Below, piece by piece: positions 54,271-63,838 of a DNA stretch of 64,000 bases. The stretch's first letter is position 1; each line of letters opens with the position of its first letter. A program made the position numbers and the translations under genes. The stretch is from Symsagittifera roscoffensis (lineage: Eukaryota > Xenacoelomorpha > Acoela > Convolutidae), in NCBI RefSeq assembly GCF_963678635.1, contig NC_087063.1, forward strand, positions 45,862,101-45,926,100. Reading direction: 5' to 3'. Under the pieces are notes generated by a model, which saw only the letters and a list, made by a program, of their open reading frames with translations, was not told the origin of the DNA and ran no database searches.

Positions 54271-55135
54271 TTGACAAGTGTCTGAGCGGTGGGACCTCTT
54301 TCTTCTTCGTTATGGGGACTTCTTGATTCACTGTACCTTGTACCACCACTCAAGCTCTAGTAAAATTTTCCCAAAAACCCTCTCTTAAAAGCCAAATGCT
54401 GACCCCCCTTTCTTATTTCTTTTTAATTACCTCTCTTTCAAAGTTCCAAGCAACTTGAGACCAAAACCTGTGCGCAGGTATCTTGTGATCACCTGTTCGT
54501 ACAAAAACTAAACACAAATCCTCACCAAAATGCAACAAAAATCCAAGCTGGAAAAAGTAATAAAAACGGAAAGATGAGCCCACCTAAAATTCAAAGGTGA
54601 CAAATGTCTACCTTCTATCGAAAAAATGTCTGGTACCTAAGTGCCACGCGTTTCCTTCCCCCCTGCTAGCGATCTTATGGGGTATCACAAAAACTGTCTA
54701 TGTCCGTTCCCCCCTACCGATCCGACCAGGGTACCTACCTTAACCTAATTCCAATTTTGGATATCCGCTTCCTATGACCAACGCGTGTAAAAGACTAATG
54801 TAACTAAATCAACGATGTCGACTAATAAGTTACTCTAATTTCCCCCCTTTTTACAAATTATAACCGCCAACCTCTAACTTAACCTGCCCCCCTTCTAACC
54901 TCCCCCCTTTTTAGCCCCCCTTCTTAAGCCTAAAATTACCTTAAGCGCCGGGTGCTAAACCTCTCAAGAGAAAACCGTAGACCTATCTCCAGGCCTGCTC
55001 AAGTAAAAACGTTCCTCAAAACCGGGGGATATCGCTTATCCAATTTTACACTTATTTCCTATAATGTAATGTGAATTTTAACGATACCCGTTCTGCCCAA
55101 CTTGAGAACTCGAGAACTGCCAAATCCTTCTTGGC

Positions 55136-55330
55136 TACTTTCCCACTCGACTGGTCACCTCTTCCAGTCCAGTCTCCTATTGGTTCAGCTCAAGTGCTCC
55201 TGAACCACTTTCCCACTCGGCTGGTCACCTCTTCCAGTCAAGTCTCCTATTGGTTCAGCTCAAGTGCTCCTGAACCACTTTCCCACTCGGCTGGTCACCT
55301 CTTCCAGTCAAGTCTCCTTGTTGTCCAGCT
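55136..55330. repeat. 70-bp tandem repeat, about 2.7 copies
   Basis: Units start at 55136, 55206 and 55276 with CACTTTCCCACTCGGCTGGT. The first two are nearly identical and the third is truncated after CAAGTCTCC. It lies in the leader, a few hundred bp inside the 5' LTR. Confidence 0.9.
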
Positions 55331-55800
55331 AAGTTCCAAGCTATCTAAAAACCCTTGACAACGCCCCACACTCGGGCTCTTTATTAAGGTTACTGGGTTA
55401 AATTACTAGGTTGATCGAAACGATCGAACTTGTAAAACAGTATGGGTATACTATTTAATTAATATAAAGGTTTGATCCAACTAATCTGGTGTCAAAGTCA
55501 CTGTCTTTTTCCGTTTTATGGTTTTTGTTCCTTTTTCTATTCTTTTTCTTTTGGTTTTTGTTTTGCTTTTTGTCTTTTTGCTCGTGTTTTTGTCCCCCTA
55601 GTTGCCCCCCTTTACTCGGTTAGCTAAGCCTCGTTCGGAGAGCGTACCAGGAAGTTTTCTCGAGTTTTCTTAAAAAGCTATCACGGTACAACCGGAAGGT
55701 TTGCACGTTCCTGTCGAACCGCACCGCCGGTACTCTAGAATGGGCATTTAGCCCGAAGCTGTCTCAAGTGGGTTCGACTCCGTAGTCTTGATGTCGTAAA

Positions 55801-55815
55801 CACCCAGGAGCGCCA
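55801..55815 (-). promoter_or_regulatory. Probable tRNA primer-binding site
   Basis: The sense strand reads TGGCGCTCCTGGGTG, beginning with the TGG complementary to a tRNA CCA end, 12 bases inside the 5' LTR. I did not match it to a specific tRNA. The spacing is longer than usual, so this is tentative. Confidence 0.5.
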
Positions 55816-55827
55816 TAAAAACACTAT

Positions 55828-56730
55828 GTAACATTCGTCTACTGCAGTCACACATGAGGCTTAAGAAAAATAGGCCCTATAACCATTGGCTCAAGAGTCA
55901 GGGACACTATCTCTTGTGTTTTTCTACCTCAAATCAGTCGGAGCCAATTCGGTTCGCTTGTGACATGAGACTACGACCCGTTACAGCTTAAAGGCTACTA
56001 CCAAAATTTTCCCCCACTCTAGAAATAATAACGTCCCCATACTCAGGTCTCTAGATACCCAAAATACATGAACGCCGTTAAAAACCGGGTCGGAACAATC
56101 CGCTAAGTTACTTTTTATTAGACAGTGGAACTTTGATCCATTTCAGATGGATCAACCTAAAACTCGCCTTACCTCAACATAACAATTATAAAACACACTC
56201 TAGAAATTTTAATTGGTACTCACATTGTAGCACGCTCAAGAATTGGGAGTAATTAAGTCGGTAAGCAACTCAAGAATTAAATAGTGTAACTAAATGAGTT
56301 TAATGCTTGCTAGTTTCAACAACAGGAATAAGTTTGTACTCTAGAATGCAGTTTTATGTGGACCATTGGGACACTCAAGCTGTCCACCTTTCCACCGAAG
56401 GTTCACTCTGGTCCAGTTCGAATAGTTGACCAGTTGGATAATTGTCCAGTTCTCAGGAACACTCTGTCTTCTATTTCAAATAGGACAGCTCTACTCTAGA
56501 TTATTATTGTCTCGGAAATTGCGGATGGCAATTTCCTTCTGATTTATCTTGCAACTTTCCCGCGATTGTCACTCGATTGTTCTGAATTCTCTTTTTTGAC
56601 TTTCAGTTATCGCGAGAAAATCGTGCATGACAGGCTCCATTCGAATTTTTGAAAAATTAAATTTCACTCCAAAATCAAGTGTTTTTTGCTTCTCTCAAGG
56701 TCAAACATCCAAATATGACCGACTGGCACA
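55828..56730 (-). repeat. 5' LTR of giant element
   Basis: 903-bp direct repeat of the left LTR, carrying the promoter for the - strand transcript. It is followed on the right by CTAT (56731-56734), the second copy of the target duplication. Few differences from the partner LTR indicate recent insertion. Confidence 0.92.
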
Positions 56731-56734
56731 CTAT
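56731..56734. repeat. Target-site duplication CTAT, right
   Basis: Matches the four bases before the left LTR (35375-35378). Together with GTAT around the related solo LTRs, this supports a 4-bp duplication for this lineage. Confidence 0.75.
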
Positions 56735-57152
56735 TACCTTTATGTCACGCTCAGCAAAGTTTGGGAAACTGACTGCAGCTAAATTTCTTGAAATTTTTCA
56801 AAGTACATGAGTTGAATAAAAAGCTTGCCTTGTTATTTGCTTTTTTATTATTATTAAGATTCTTATTATCATTATTAATTTAGATATAGCCATTAATGGC
56901 AAGGGTCAGTGACCCTGAGTTTGATGTTTTTTTTCTATTTCAGTTTCAAGGTGTCAGTGTCCATGTACTAGAAGCTTACTATGCAGTGTTGCCACAAATA
57001 TTTAGAAGGCGGACTTTGAGAGCGATTGGGTTGTTGAAAGCAAAATTAATCGGAAGATCGTTGACAACTTTAGAGGCTTCATTTTTTCCAGTCTTTGCTT
57101 TGAACTTGTCATATTTGAACAGCTGCTCTTTGTTCTTGTATCTAGAACGTTT
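56735..57152. other. Non-coding flank with dispersed repeat
   Basis: No gene. It contains a short TTA-rich run (56845-56880). The part from about 57073 (CCAGTCTTTGCTTTGAACTT) to TCTAGAACGTTT matches 59778-59887 with an indel; it is the left half of a dispersed repeat split by the CR1 insertion. Confidence 0.6.
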
Positions 57153-59131
57153 AGTAGTAGTAGTAGTAGTAGTAGTGTAGGCTTTAGGATTTCTCCATGG
57201 GTTTTGAACCCTCGTTTATAAGTTCATAATTTTTCCCGGTGGGTTGCAGTTTCCACACCAGCAAAGAATTCTCCACATACACAAGTTGTTTTCTGCAAAA
57301 TTTCTGTTGAAGAATTTCCAAAACGTGTTTGTTATAGATATTTTCAGGCTGTCATAATCTTGATTTTCGAAGTCCACAATTTGGCTAAAGTAGTTGTATA
57401 GCGTATTAGAACGTATATAATAATTTTCATTTGACTTTTTCAGTCTTGTTGCATGAACAGCAATCTCACCACGTGTTGCTTGTCTCGTTCGTGATTCGTT
57501 TTTATGAATAATTGTATTCAAATCAATGTCATGTTTATTTTTTAGTAGTGAAACTAAGTACAATATGTCGTGTAATTCAAAGTACATTGAGAGTGGAAGG
57601 AGCTTTAAAAATTTCAGTCTTTCAGTATAACTCATTTTGAAGTTATTTGTAATCCAAGATGTCGCTCGTTTTTGTACTCTTTCTAGTTGTCTTAATTCTG
57701 CTTTGTTCGGATACCATGTTTGCGATGCATAGCTTATGATTGGTACGATGTATCCGCAGTATAAGTTTAATTTTGACTTTAATGATGTTTTTTTTCGAGA
57801 TATTTCGTTTGATTTTGTAAAAAGCTCCCATTGCTTTTGATATGCGATTTTCAGCATTTACTGACCACGAAAGGTTGTCACACATTAAAATACCTAAGTC
57901 TTTTTGGGTCTTTGCGGTATCAACATTTGTATTAAATAGTGTAACTTCCATTTTCCCTTTGAGGTTTAACAAATTACATTTATCTTCATTCAGCGGCATT
58001 TTATTTTCTTTGCACCATTTTTCAACATTTGCCGTGTCTTTTTGCAGATGAATTTCTTCAGTAGACAAGATCTTCATATCGTCACAATTGCCAAAACAAT
58101 CTGAATTCTCAATGCATTTGGGAAAGTCGTTAATGAATATGATAAAAAGTAGAGGGCCAAGAATTGAGCCCTGTGGTACACCGCTAGTTACTTCTTTCAG
58201 AGTTGATGAACTTTTATTGATTTTCACAAACTGCATTCTATCTGTTAGATAGTCTTGTATTATGTCTTGTATTTGAATGCTTAGACCTATGTTCCGTAGT
58301 TTGGCGACTAGGATACTATGAGGAACTTTATCAAAGGCTTTAGAAAAATCTAGATAAAGGACTGATAGTGTTTGAACATTTTTGTCATCGTAGAGTTCAT
58401 ATACTTTGCTCAAAAATTGTACCATTTGTAATACTGCTGACCTTTTTTGCCGGAAGCCGTATTGTGCGTTTTCTAGGAAAGGTTGAACTTTGGGGTATAT
58501 ATTATCAAAGATAATTTTTTCGAAGACCTTCGAGGCGGAGCATAAGAGGCTAATTGGGCGGTAGCACTCGACTGACGCCTTGTTCTTTTCTTTAAAAATT
58601 GGGGCCACTTGACTTGTTTTCCAGTAGGTCGGGAAGAGCCGCTTGTTAATGAATGTGCGGAAGAGAAGATAGAGCGATTTTGACAGAGTTTCAGAAAGAT
58701 TTTTTAGGATTATATTACCTATACCATCAAAACCTGACGCTTTATTTGTTAAAAGATTTTTGAGAATGTATTGGATTTTGGTTTCTTCAATGTGTATTTG
58801 TGTACAGATTTCTTCTGTAGGAGAACAGTTTGTATTTCGTGCGAGAGGGTTAGGAATTGATTCCTTTTGATATACACTGATGAAAAATTCGTTAAAAAAT
58901 GTAGCTTTTTGGGTGTCATCTCTTGTGGATTTTTCCTTGTAGAACATTTTTTGGGTATATTTCCTGGAACTACTTATTTTGTTCAAGTATTTTTGCAGGT
59001 CACTGAATCGTCTACTACTTGTTACTGTTTCTTCGTAAATTGCTTGATCTTCAGTCAATGCTATTTGAAGATTTTTTTCCAGTTTTTTGTGTTTTAGGAT
59101 AATGCTTAAATTAGGTTTGTTTTGCCGATTT
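57153..59131 (-). mobile_element. 5'-truncated CR1-type retrotransposon
   Basis: 1,979 bp carrying only RT and the C-terminal segment, ending in a TAG/CTA microsatellite tail (57153-57176), as CR1/L2 elements do. It is flanked by GTTT (57149-57152 and 59132-59135). The flanks join to restore a sequence that exists uninterrupted at about 59868-59910. It is truncated at the 5' end just before the RT fingers. Confidence 0.8.
57216..59058 (-). pseudogene. CR1-type reverse transcriptase, one frameshift
   Basis: The 471-codon frame (57643-59058) holds the RT blocks: NKASGFDGIGNIIL, ECYRPISLLCSASKVFEKII, YGFRQKRSAVLQM, LYLDFSKAFDKVPH, SGVPQGSILGPLLF and INDFPK. It then reads NCDDMKIL at the catalytic position, where F/Y-A-D-D is usual. 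A frame change at an A8 run (about 57786-57793) continues as a 213-codon frame (57216-57857) with QTWYPNKAELRQLERVQKRA and ending CMWRILCWCGNCNPPGK. Apart from that indel the RT is intact, so the element is young. The Tyr-to-Asn and Ala-to-Cys changes may reduce activity. Confidence 0.85.
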
Positions 59132-59156
59132 GTTTCGAAGCATCTGAACTAATTCT

Positions 59157-59320
59157 TTTTCTGGTAAAACCGACTAGAAAACTACCCTTGTGCTATATGC
59201 ACAAATAATTCTTTTACTGGTAAAAACGACTAGAAAACGACCCTTGTGCTATGTGCACAAACAAATCTATTTCTGGTAGAAACGACTAGAAAACGACCCT
59301 TTTGCTATGTGCACAAAATC
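59157..59320. repeat. Three-copy tandem repeat of about 60 bp
   Basis: The block CTGGTAAAAACGACTAGAAA, followed by ACGACCCTTGTGCTATGTGC and ACAAA, occurs three times with small differences. Each copy contains GTGCTATGTGCAC or a close variant, similar to GTGCTACGTGCAC in the fold-back element at 60.2 kb. Confidence 0.75.
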
Positions 59321-59759
59321 CGTACTACTACTACTTAACCTCGAAAAGTCTTACAAACATACCATTGCGAGTTGATTGATTAATAGAGACAGGCTTGCAA
59401 ACGCTGACTTATTTAAATGCTATTACCTTAATGATTTTTTTTAGATATCGCATGCCCGATTAAGATATCTCAAAGAGATTTAATTACAATGAGCAGCCTT
59501 CGAGTGTCATATCAAGAAATATGAATGGTTAAAAACTTGCCATATCGTCATATACAGCCGCATTGGAATGAAGAAAGTGAAAAGAGCGATATCGCAAAGC
59601 TTCAAGCGGCTGAGTAAGTTTTTTTTGAAGGAAATGCAATTTATGTTAGAAAATCTATATTTTTGATTCGACATTAGATGTCTATGAAATTTTTATAGGG
59701 TTGATAATAATACTTCGTGAATCTGAAGCGTATATATTGACTTTTAAGCAATGCATGTA

Positions 59760-59910
59760 CAGTGGAATCAATTATTCCAGTCTTTGCTTTGAACTTGTAA
59801 TATAGATTAAGGTCTGAAATTTGATCCATGTGACAACTGATTCTTCGTTGAAACATAGCTGCTCTCTGTTCTTGTATCTAGAACGTTTCAAAGCATCTGA
59901 AATAATTCTA
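59760..59910. repeat. Dispersed repeat, unfilled copy of the CR1 insertion site
   Basis: Matches 57076-57152 on its left and 59132-59160 on its right, including TCTAGAACGTTTCAAAGCAT at the join. It shows the repeat as it was before CR1 inserted into the other copy. Confidence 0.75.
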
Positions 59911-60171
59911 AGTTTTTAGAATTTCTAAATTTGAATTAATTATCAATCGTATAATATAAGAAGTACTGGTCCATTTTTTAAAATTCTTGTCCTTCGTTCA
60001 ATTTCCATTGATTTAGCAGCTGACTTGTTTTTTGACTAGTCAACTCAGAATAGTCATTTTTCTATTATACTACGACCCTCGAATGTGGCTAGTTTCTAGT
60101 TTTTTGTTCAGCTCCTTTATCACACCACCCAGAACTTACAACACTAATTTGATAAATCCTATGATGTGTTT

Positions 60172-60355
60172 TATTTTTTTTTGTTGACTATGGTCGGAAC
60201 ATTCTGTGCTACGTGCACAGTAACCTGCTAGCCTTTTTTTTAGTTGTTTATAACCCTTACGACTAGCAAGTGTTATCAAATCGGAACGAGGATAGCCGGT
60301 TCCTGTGCAAGTAGCACAGAATGTTCCGACCGACCATAGTCTACAAAAAATTAAA
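60172..60355. mobile_element. Fold-back element with ~40-bp inverted arms
   Basis: GACTATGGTCGGAACATTCT followed by GTGCTACGTGCACAG (60186-60220) is repeated inverted at about 60300-60343 with a 4-bp insertion and a few mismatches. The arms enclose about 80 bp with T-rich and GCTAG-containing sequence. There is no coding capacity. Element ends and target duplication are unclear. Confidence 0.7.
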
Positions 60356-61400
60356 GGTTACCAAATTAATAATTTTCAAATTAAAGTTTTTCAAAATAAT
60401 AGTGATGTGATGATAAAACTATAAACACGCTTAAAAAATTAGTAATTTGTCATACTCGATAACAGTTGTCCTCAAAAGAAGAAAATCAAACCAAAAATGA
60501 AACGAAACTCGATTTTTTTTTTTCTGTTTTTAAAGTATTTTTTTTTTGAAAATTTTTTCTTGCCAGGGAAGTGCCAAATATGGCTTTCAAAATTAATTCG
60601 GTTTAGAAAAGGCAAGTTTTTTTTTTAGCCAAAATGACGAATTTAACGAGTTATAGTTACTTTGTTCGATCGAAATTTGACGAAAAACCAAAAAATTTGA
60701 AACCGGTTTTTCTCAACAGGGGATTTTTTTTGGATTTCTTAAAATGTTTGAATCACGGCTGAAAGAGTTTTAATATGATATATTATTCAACCCATTCCGA
60801 TGATTATTTGTGCCAACTGATTTTGCGCGAAAAACAAAAAAGAACAACTAAAACACACCCGAATACAAAATTCCCCCATTTTCAATGGTTGGAACAATAG
60901 TTTTTTTGGTTTAACATTTTTTTTAAAACAGAATCATTGCACTGGAGTCTTTTGATAGGTTAGCAATTGGTCCAGAGGAAACATCTGTGCCCAAGACAGC
61001 AAACTTGCTAAGTTAAAATCTGATCGGGACCTGTTTTTCTGCTGTCAGCGATTTTCATTTTAATTGAGTATAGTGTTTTTGACTAATTCTGTAAATTGTA
61101 AATAGGTTAGTTCCTATTTTTTTCGTAAAAATCTTTTTTTTCTTGGCTAAATTTTATGTGGCATCAATTTATGCTTTAAACGGCTTAGTCACCTAACTTT
61201 GCAAAATAGGTTTTCATCCTGTGTGGGTGGTATTGGGGAGTAGAGAGCTCAATTCTACGTTTAATCCTAATTTAATCCTAACAAGAGCGCGAGTTTTGTG
61301 GCAGATTTGAGTGCAGTTCTTTTTTCTGCACAAGAGAATGGGGACCTCTGATCCACATGGAAGATGAAATGTTTTTCTTTTCGCGTTCATTCCTCTTGGT
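60356..61400. other. No gene recognised
   Basis: T/A-run-rich sequence. The short dispersed repeat shared with 35341 lies at 60453-60486. I saw no coding motif on either strand. Confidence 0.5.
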
Positions 61401-61438
61401 CCGCAGGGTTTGTGTGTGTGTCGATGTGATACCAGTCA

Positions 61439-61700
61439 CTATGGTGAGTTGACTCTAGAGTTTCGACAATCCTGTTTGAAATGAACATTTCCTGTTTTTC
61501 TTGAGGGTTGCGGATCCATGCAAGAACTGTTGCTGTCTGTCGAAATGAATATCTGGCTAAATTTGAGTAGAAGATAACGGACCGGTATTTCTCGTAGTCT
61601 GACTGTGTTCAATGCTCGTTGTAGCCCAAGTCGAGGTTTTGTGTTTTGTCGTAATGGGATTACTCGTGTTTTGCCCAGAAGGAAATTTACAGTCATGTTT
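61439..61700 (-). pseudogene. BEL/Pao RNase H region fragment
   Basis: The frame contains FLLGKTRVIPLRQNTKPRLG, close to the BEL/Pao signature in which a K-T-R-V-x-P run precedes P-R-L-E-L. The adjacent frame continues with VLAWIRNPQEKQ-like sequence, so a frameshift lies near 61520. It is part of the decayed element extending to 63.84 kb. Confidence 0.65.
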
Positions 61701-61922
61701 TCGCCATCTATAACTCTGATCTATGATACTACGGCTGTTGCCGACAAAGAAGCATCACAGAAGATATGTAACTCTCTCTTGACAACCTGCGCTAAAAAAA
61801 CTCGTCCATTTTTCACTGGTTGTAATTGACCAACATGATCGACCTCGAAATTCTTTGCTATCCTGCTTCTCCAGAGGTTGGTCCCATCGTTGAACTGATC
61901 TCCAAGTGTTTATTAGAATGAT

Positions 61923-63116
61923 TTAGAATGAAACATTTGACAAAAGTTTTCTCTGAGTCCATTCTTTTTGTGCATTGGGTCCGTTTTTTGGCTGAATTGA
62001 AATTTCTTCACATGCCAGGTTCCGATGGATGCCTCTCCTGATTGAAATTGCCGTCAAGCATTTCTGTCTACGATTTGACAAGCGTGTCTTCTGCAATCCT
62101 CTGCTCAATGTTTGTTTCAGCTGCGTTGCCAGGTTTTCTGCTTCGCCAACTGTTTCCAGTGACATGAGTAGTTCGTCCATATAAAAGTTTCCCTCTACTA
62201 TTTTTAATATAAGGTTTTGTGAACCAGCGTTATCTCTGGCAGTCTAAACTAAGGCAAAGTTAGCTCAAGCAAGTGAATCTCATGCTCCAAAAATATGTCA
62301 TTGGTTTTCATAAACCTCAGTAGTTGCTGAATTAGGACTGTTCCAGAGAAAGCTAAGAAATTTCCTGTCCGACTCTCTAAGGCTGACTTGCATGAACATT
62401 CCTTCTATATCTGCCTGTAGTGCCAATGCAGAAACTCGGAAAGAAGAAATGATCCGTAGCATGTCAACCAGCAGATCTGGTCCCGCTAACAGCTTGTCGC
62501 TTAAGCAAACGCCTCCGAAAGCGTTGCTAATGCGTCTGATTTTATCAGGTTTGTTTGGATTCACCAGTCCGCAATGTATGTACCATTCGGTATCGACTTC
62601 TTCATTCTTCGAAGCTTTTTGTAGATAGCCTTTTTGTAGATGTATTTGTATGCCTTAGTCGTATTTGCTGTACATTTTTGGCTCCCTTCGAAGTCTTACT
62701 AAAAGATGTCGTGGATGTGTCCGCGCCAATGGTTCATTGTTTGGTGAGCTCGAGTCCTTAGCCCATAGAAGTCCCGTCTCGTATCTTCCGCCTGGTAGAC
62801 GACAGCAGGTTTCCCGTAGAATTTCGTTTGCTCTTTTGTCTTCCGCTGATTGGGGCTTCTCTTTGTACGTTGAAAGTGATACTGCATTCCACCAATAAGC
62901 TACTTCGTCGAAGATGCTGTTGTCCCGGTCAAGACATGTCTCAGAAAACATTGTGACATAATGTATCGAGTTATGGTGTTTCGTAGTACGTGTATGAGGT
63001 CCAGAACGAGCCCATCCATGTTTGAACTTAACTGCGCTTGGCGTGTTTGCAGGCCCAAATTTTATTTGAAGCGAGGAGATCAAATTGAAGTTGTCCTGTC
63101 CAATGATGATTGTCAC
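61923..63116 (-). pseudogene. BEL/Pao reverse transcriptase region, decayed
   Basis: Frames at 62655-63116, 62298-62564 and 61923-62180 carry ordered BEL/Pao features. These are an IIIGQDNFNLISS start (usual LIGxDN), LLWAKDSSSPNNEPLARTHP, then IRRISNAFGGVCLSDKLLAG and PDLLVDMLRIISSFRVSALA followed by LQADIEGMFMQV. The catalytic box appears as MDELLMS where Y-V-D-D is usual. The breaks between blocks and the altered catalytic box show it is dead. Confidence 0.75.
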
Positions 63117-63299
63117 TTCCTTCGTGTCTAGTTTTGGAAGGCTAATATCTTCTAGGCGTTTGTGCTGCTTCAGTTTATCGGCTGGATGCTGTTAAAAGGT
63201 TGGTAAGAAATTTTGATCCACCTTACAAGTGTTTTTCAATTCATAATTTTCTTTTCCGCCTACGCTTGATATCTGTGCAGCTGTTGTATTACAAGTTTT

Positions 63300-63480
63300 G
63301 ACATCTGAGCCATTGGCCGCAAATTCGTTTCCGCTCCAGTTTTTCAAGCTTCAGTTTGTTTGCTGTTTCGCTCAAAATCATAGTTAGCGTGCATCCAGGG
63401 TCCAAAAACGCGTAGGTACTGACTTCACTGGTAGAATGTAGAGTAGATACTCCATGGCCTGCGTTTTCTCCGTGGTGTTT
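63300..63480 (-). pseudogene. BEL/Pao protease remnant
   Basis: The - strand reads TYAFLDPGCTLTMILSE near 63345-63415, matching the BEL/Pao protease position where L-D-S-G-S/C-x-x-S/T is usual. The context between the zinc knuckle and the RT region is right. Confidence 0.55.
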
Positions 63481-63577
63481 TGAACAACTCGTTGAGTCTC
63501 AATGCTGTTGAAGAGCAGCTTTTAGTTATTTAATTGTTTTTTTTTCTATGAATAGCTGTTTTCCGCATGTTGTGAAG

Positions 63578-63838
63578 TTAGCTCCGTGAAGAAGTGAATG
63601 ATGTCGCCTGTTGCAACCCGGAGAACGGCCATTGGAATTTTGAGAGACAGTCACGAGATCTATGCCCAGACTTCAAACAGTTGATACAAAGATTCAGTTG
63701 TTGTACTGCGGTCCAGCGATCATTAGGTGTTTCAGAGCTGAACGTTGGGCAGTGCATTAAAGCGTGATGTCCGTCGTTGAAGAAGCAAGAAGTTTGTTGT
63801 TTGCACCAGTAGTATTGGAAAGAAATGGATGCGTTCAT
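63578..63838 (-). pseudogene. BEL/Pao gag C-terminal region with zinc knuckle
   Basis: 86 codons containing CINCLKSGHRSRDC (CX2CX4HX4C) and an upstream WCKQQTSCFFNDGHHALMHC half-knuckle, as in BEL/Pao gag. The frame ends shortly after, whereas intact elements continue into protease. The region to the window end (63839-64000) probably contains more gag, without an open frame. Confidence 0.7.

Larger units (their letters stand above)
53248..55800 (-). other. Long untranslated leader of the giant element
   Basis: About 2.55 kb between the primer site and gag with no real ORF. It contains a minisatellite (53515-54270), a C/T-rich stretch (54840-54930) and a 70-bp tandem repeat (55136-55330). Open frames crossing the minisatellite on both strands are repeat artefacts. 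A leader of this length is several times the usual Ty3/gypsy leader. Confidence 0.7.
35379..56730 (-). mobile_element. Giant 21.35-kb Ty3/gypsy LTR retrotransposon with accessory ORFs
   Basis: Bounded by direct repeats of 904 and 903 bp and by the 4-bp duplication CTAT (35375-35378 and 56731-56734). In - strand order: 5' LTR, PBS-like site, 2.6-kb leader with tandem repeats, gag, degenerate then canonical protease, RT, RNase H, integrase, macro-domain ORF, coiled-coil/SGNH ORF, SGNH-like ORF, large unknown ORF, polypurine tract and 3' LTR. The order PR-RT-RH-IN and the GPF-type integrase tail define Ty3/gypsy. Typical members are 5-10 kb, so about 9 kb of 3' coding sequence and the long leader are extra. 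LTRs differ at about seven sites by eye, so insertion is recent, yet the coding region has three in-frame stops and several -1 frame changes. Confidence 0.93.

Noticed and set aside
53518-54353. Several overlapping repeat-protein ORFs on both strands
   Set aside because: They all arise from the stop-free 14-15-bp minisatellite; every frame is open for the same reason and no start or domain supports translation.
55740-55815. A tRNA gene (GGGTTCGACTCC resembles a T-arm, and CCA lies nearby)
   Set aside because: No acceptor, D or anticodon stems can be formed around it. The region is better explained as leader plus primer site.
56731-56760. Target duplication read with canonical TG...CA LTR ends
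   Set aside because: Only three bases (CTA) match in that reading; shifting the left boundary by one gives a perfect 4-bp match that also works for the solo LTRs.
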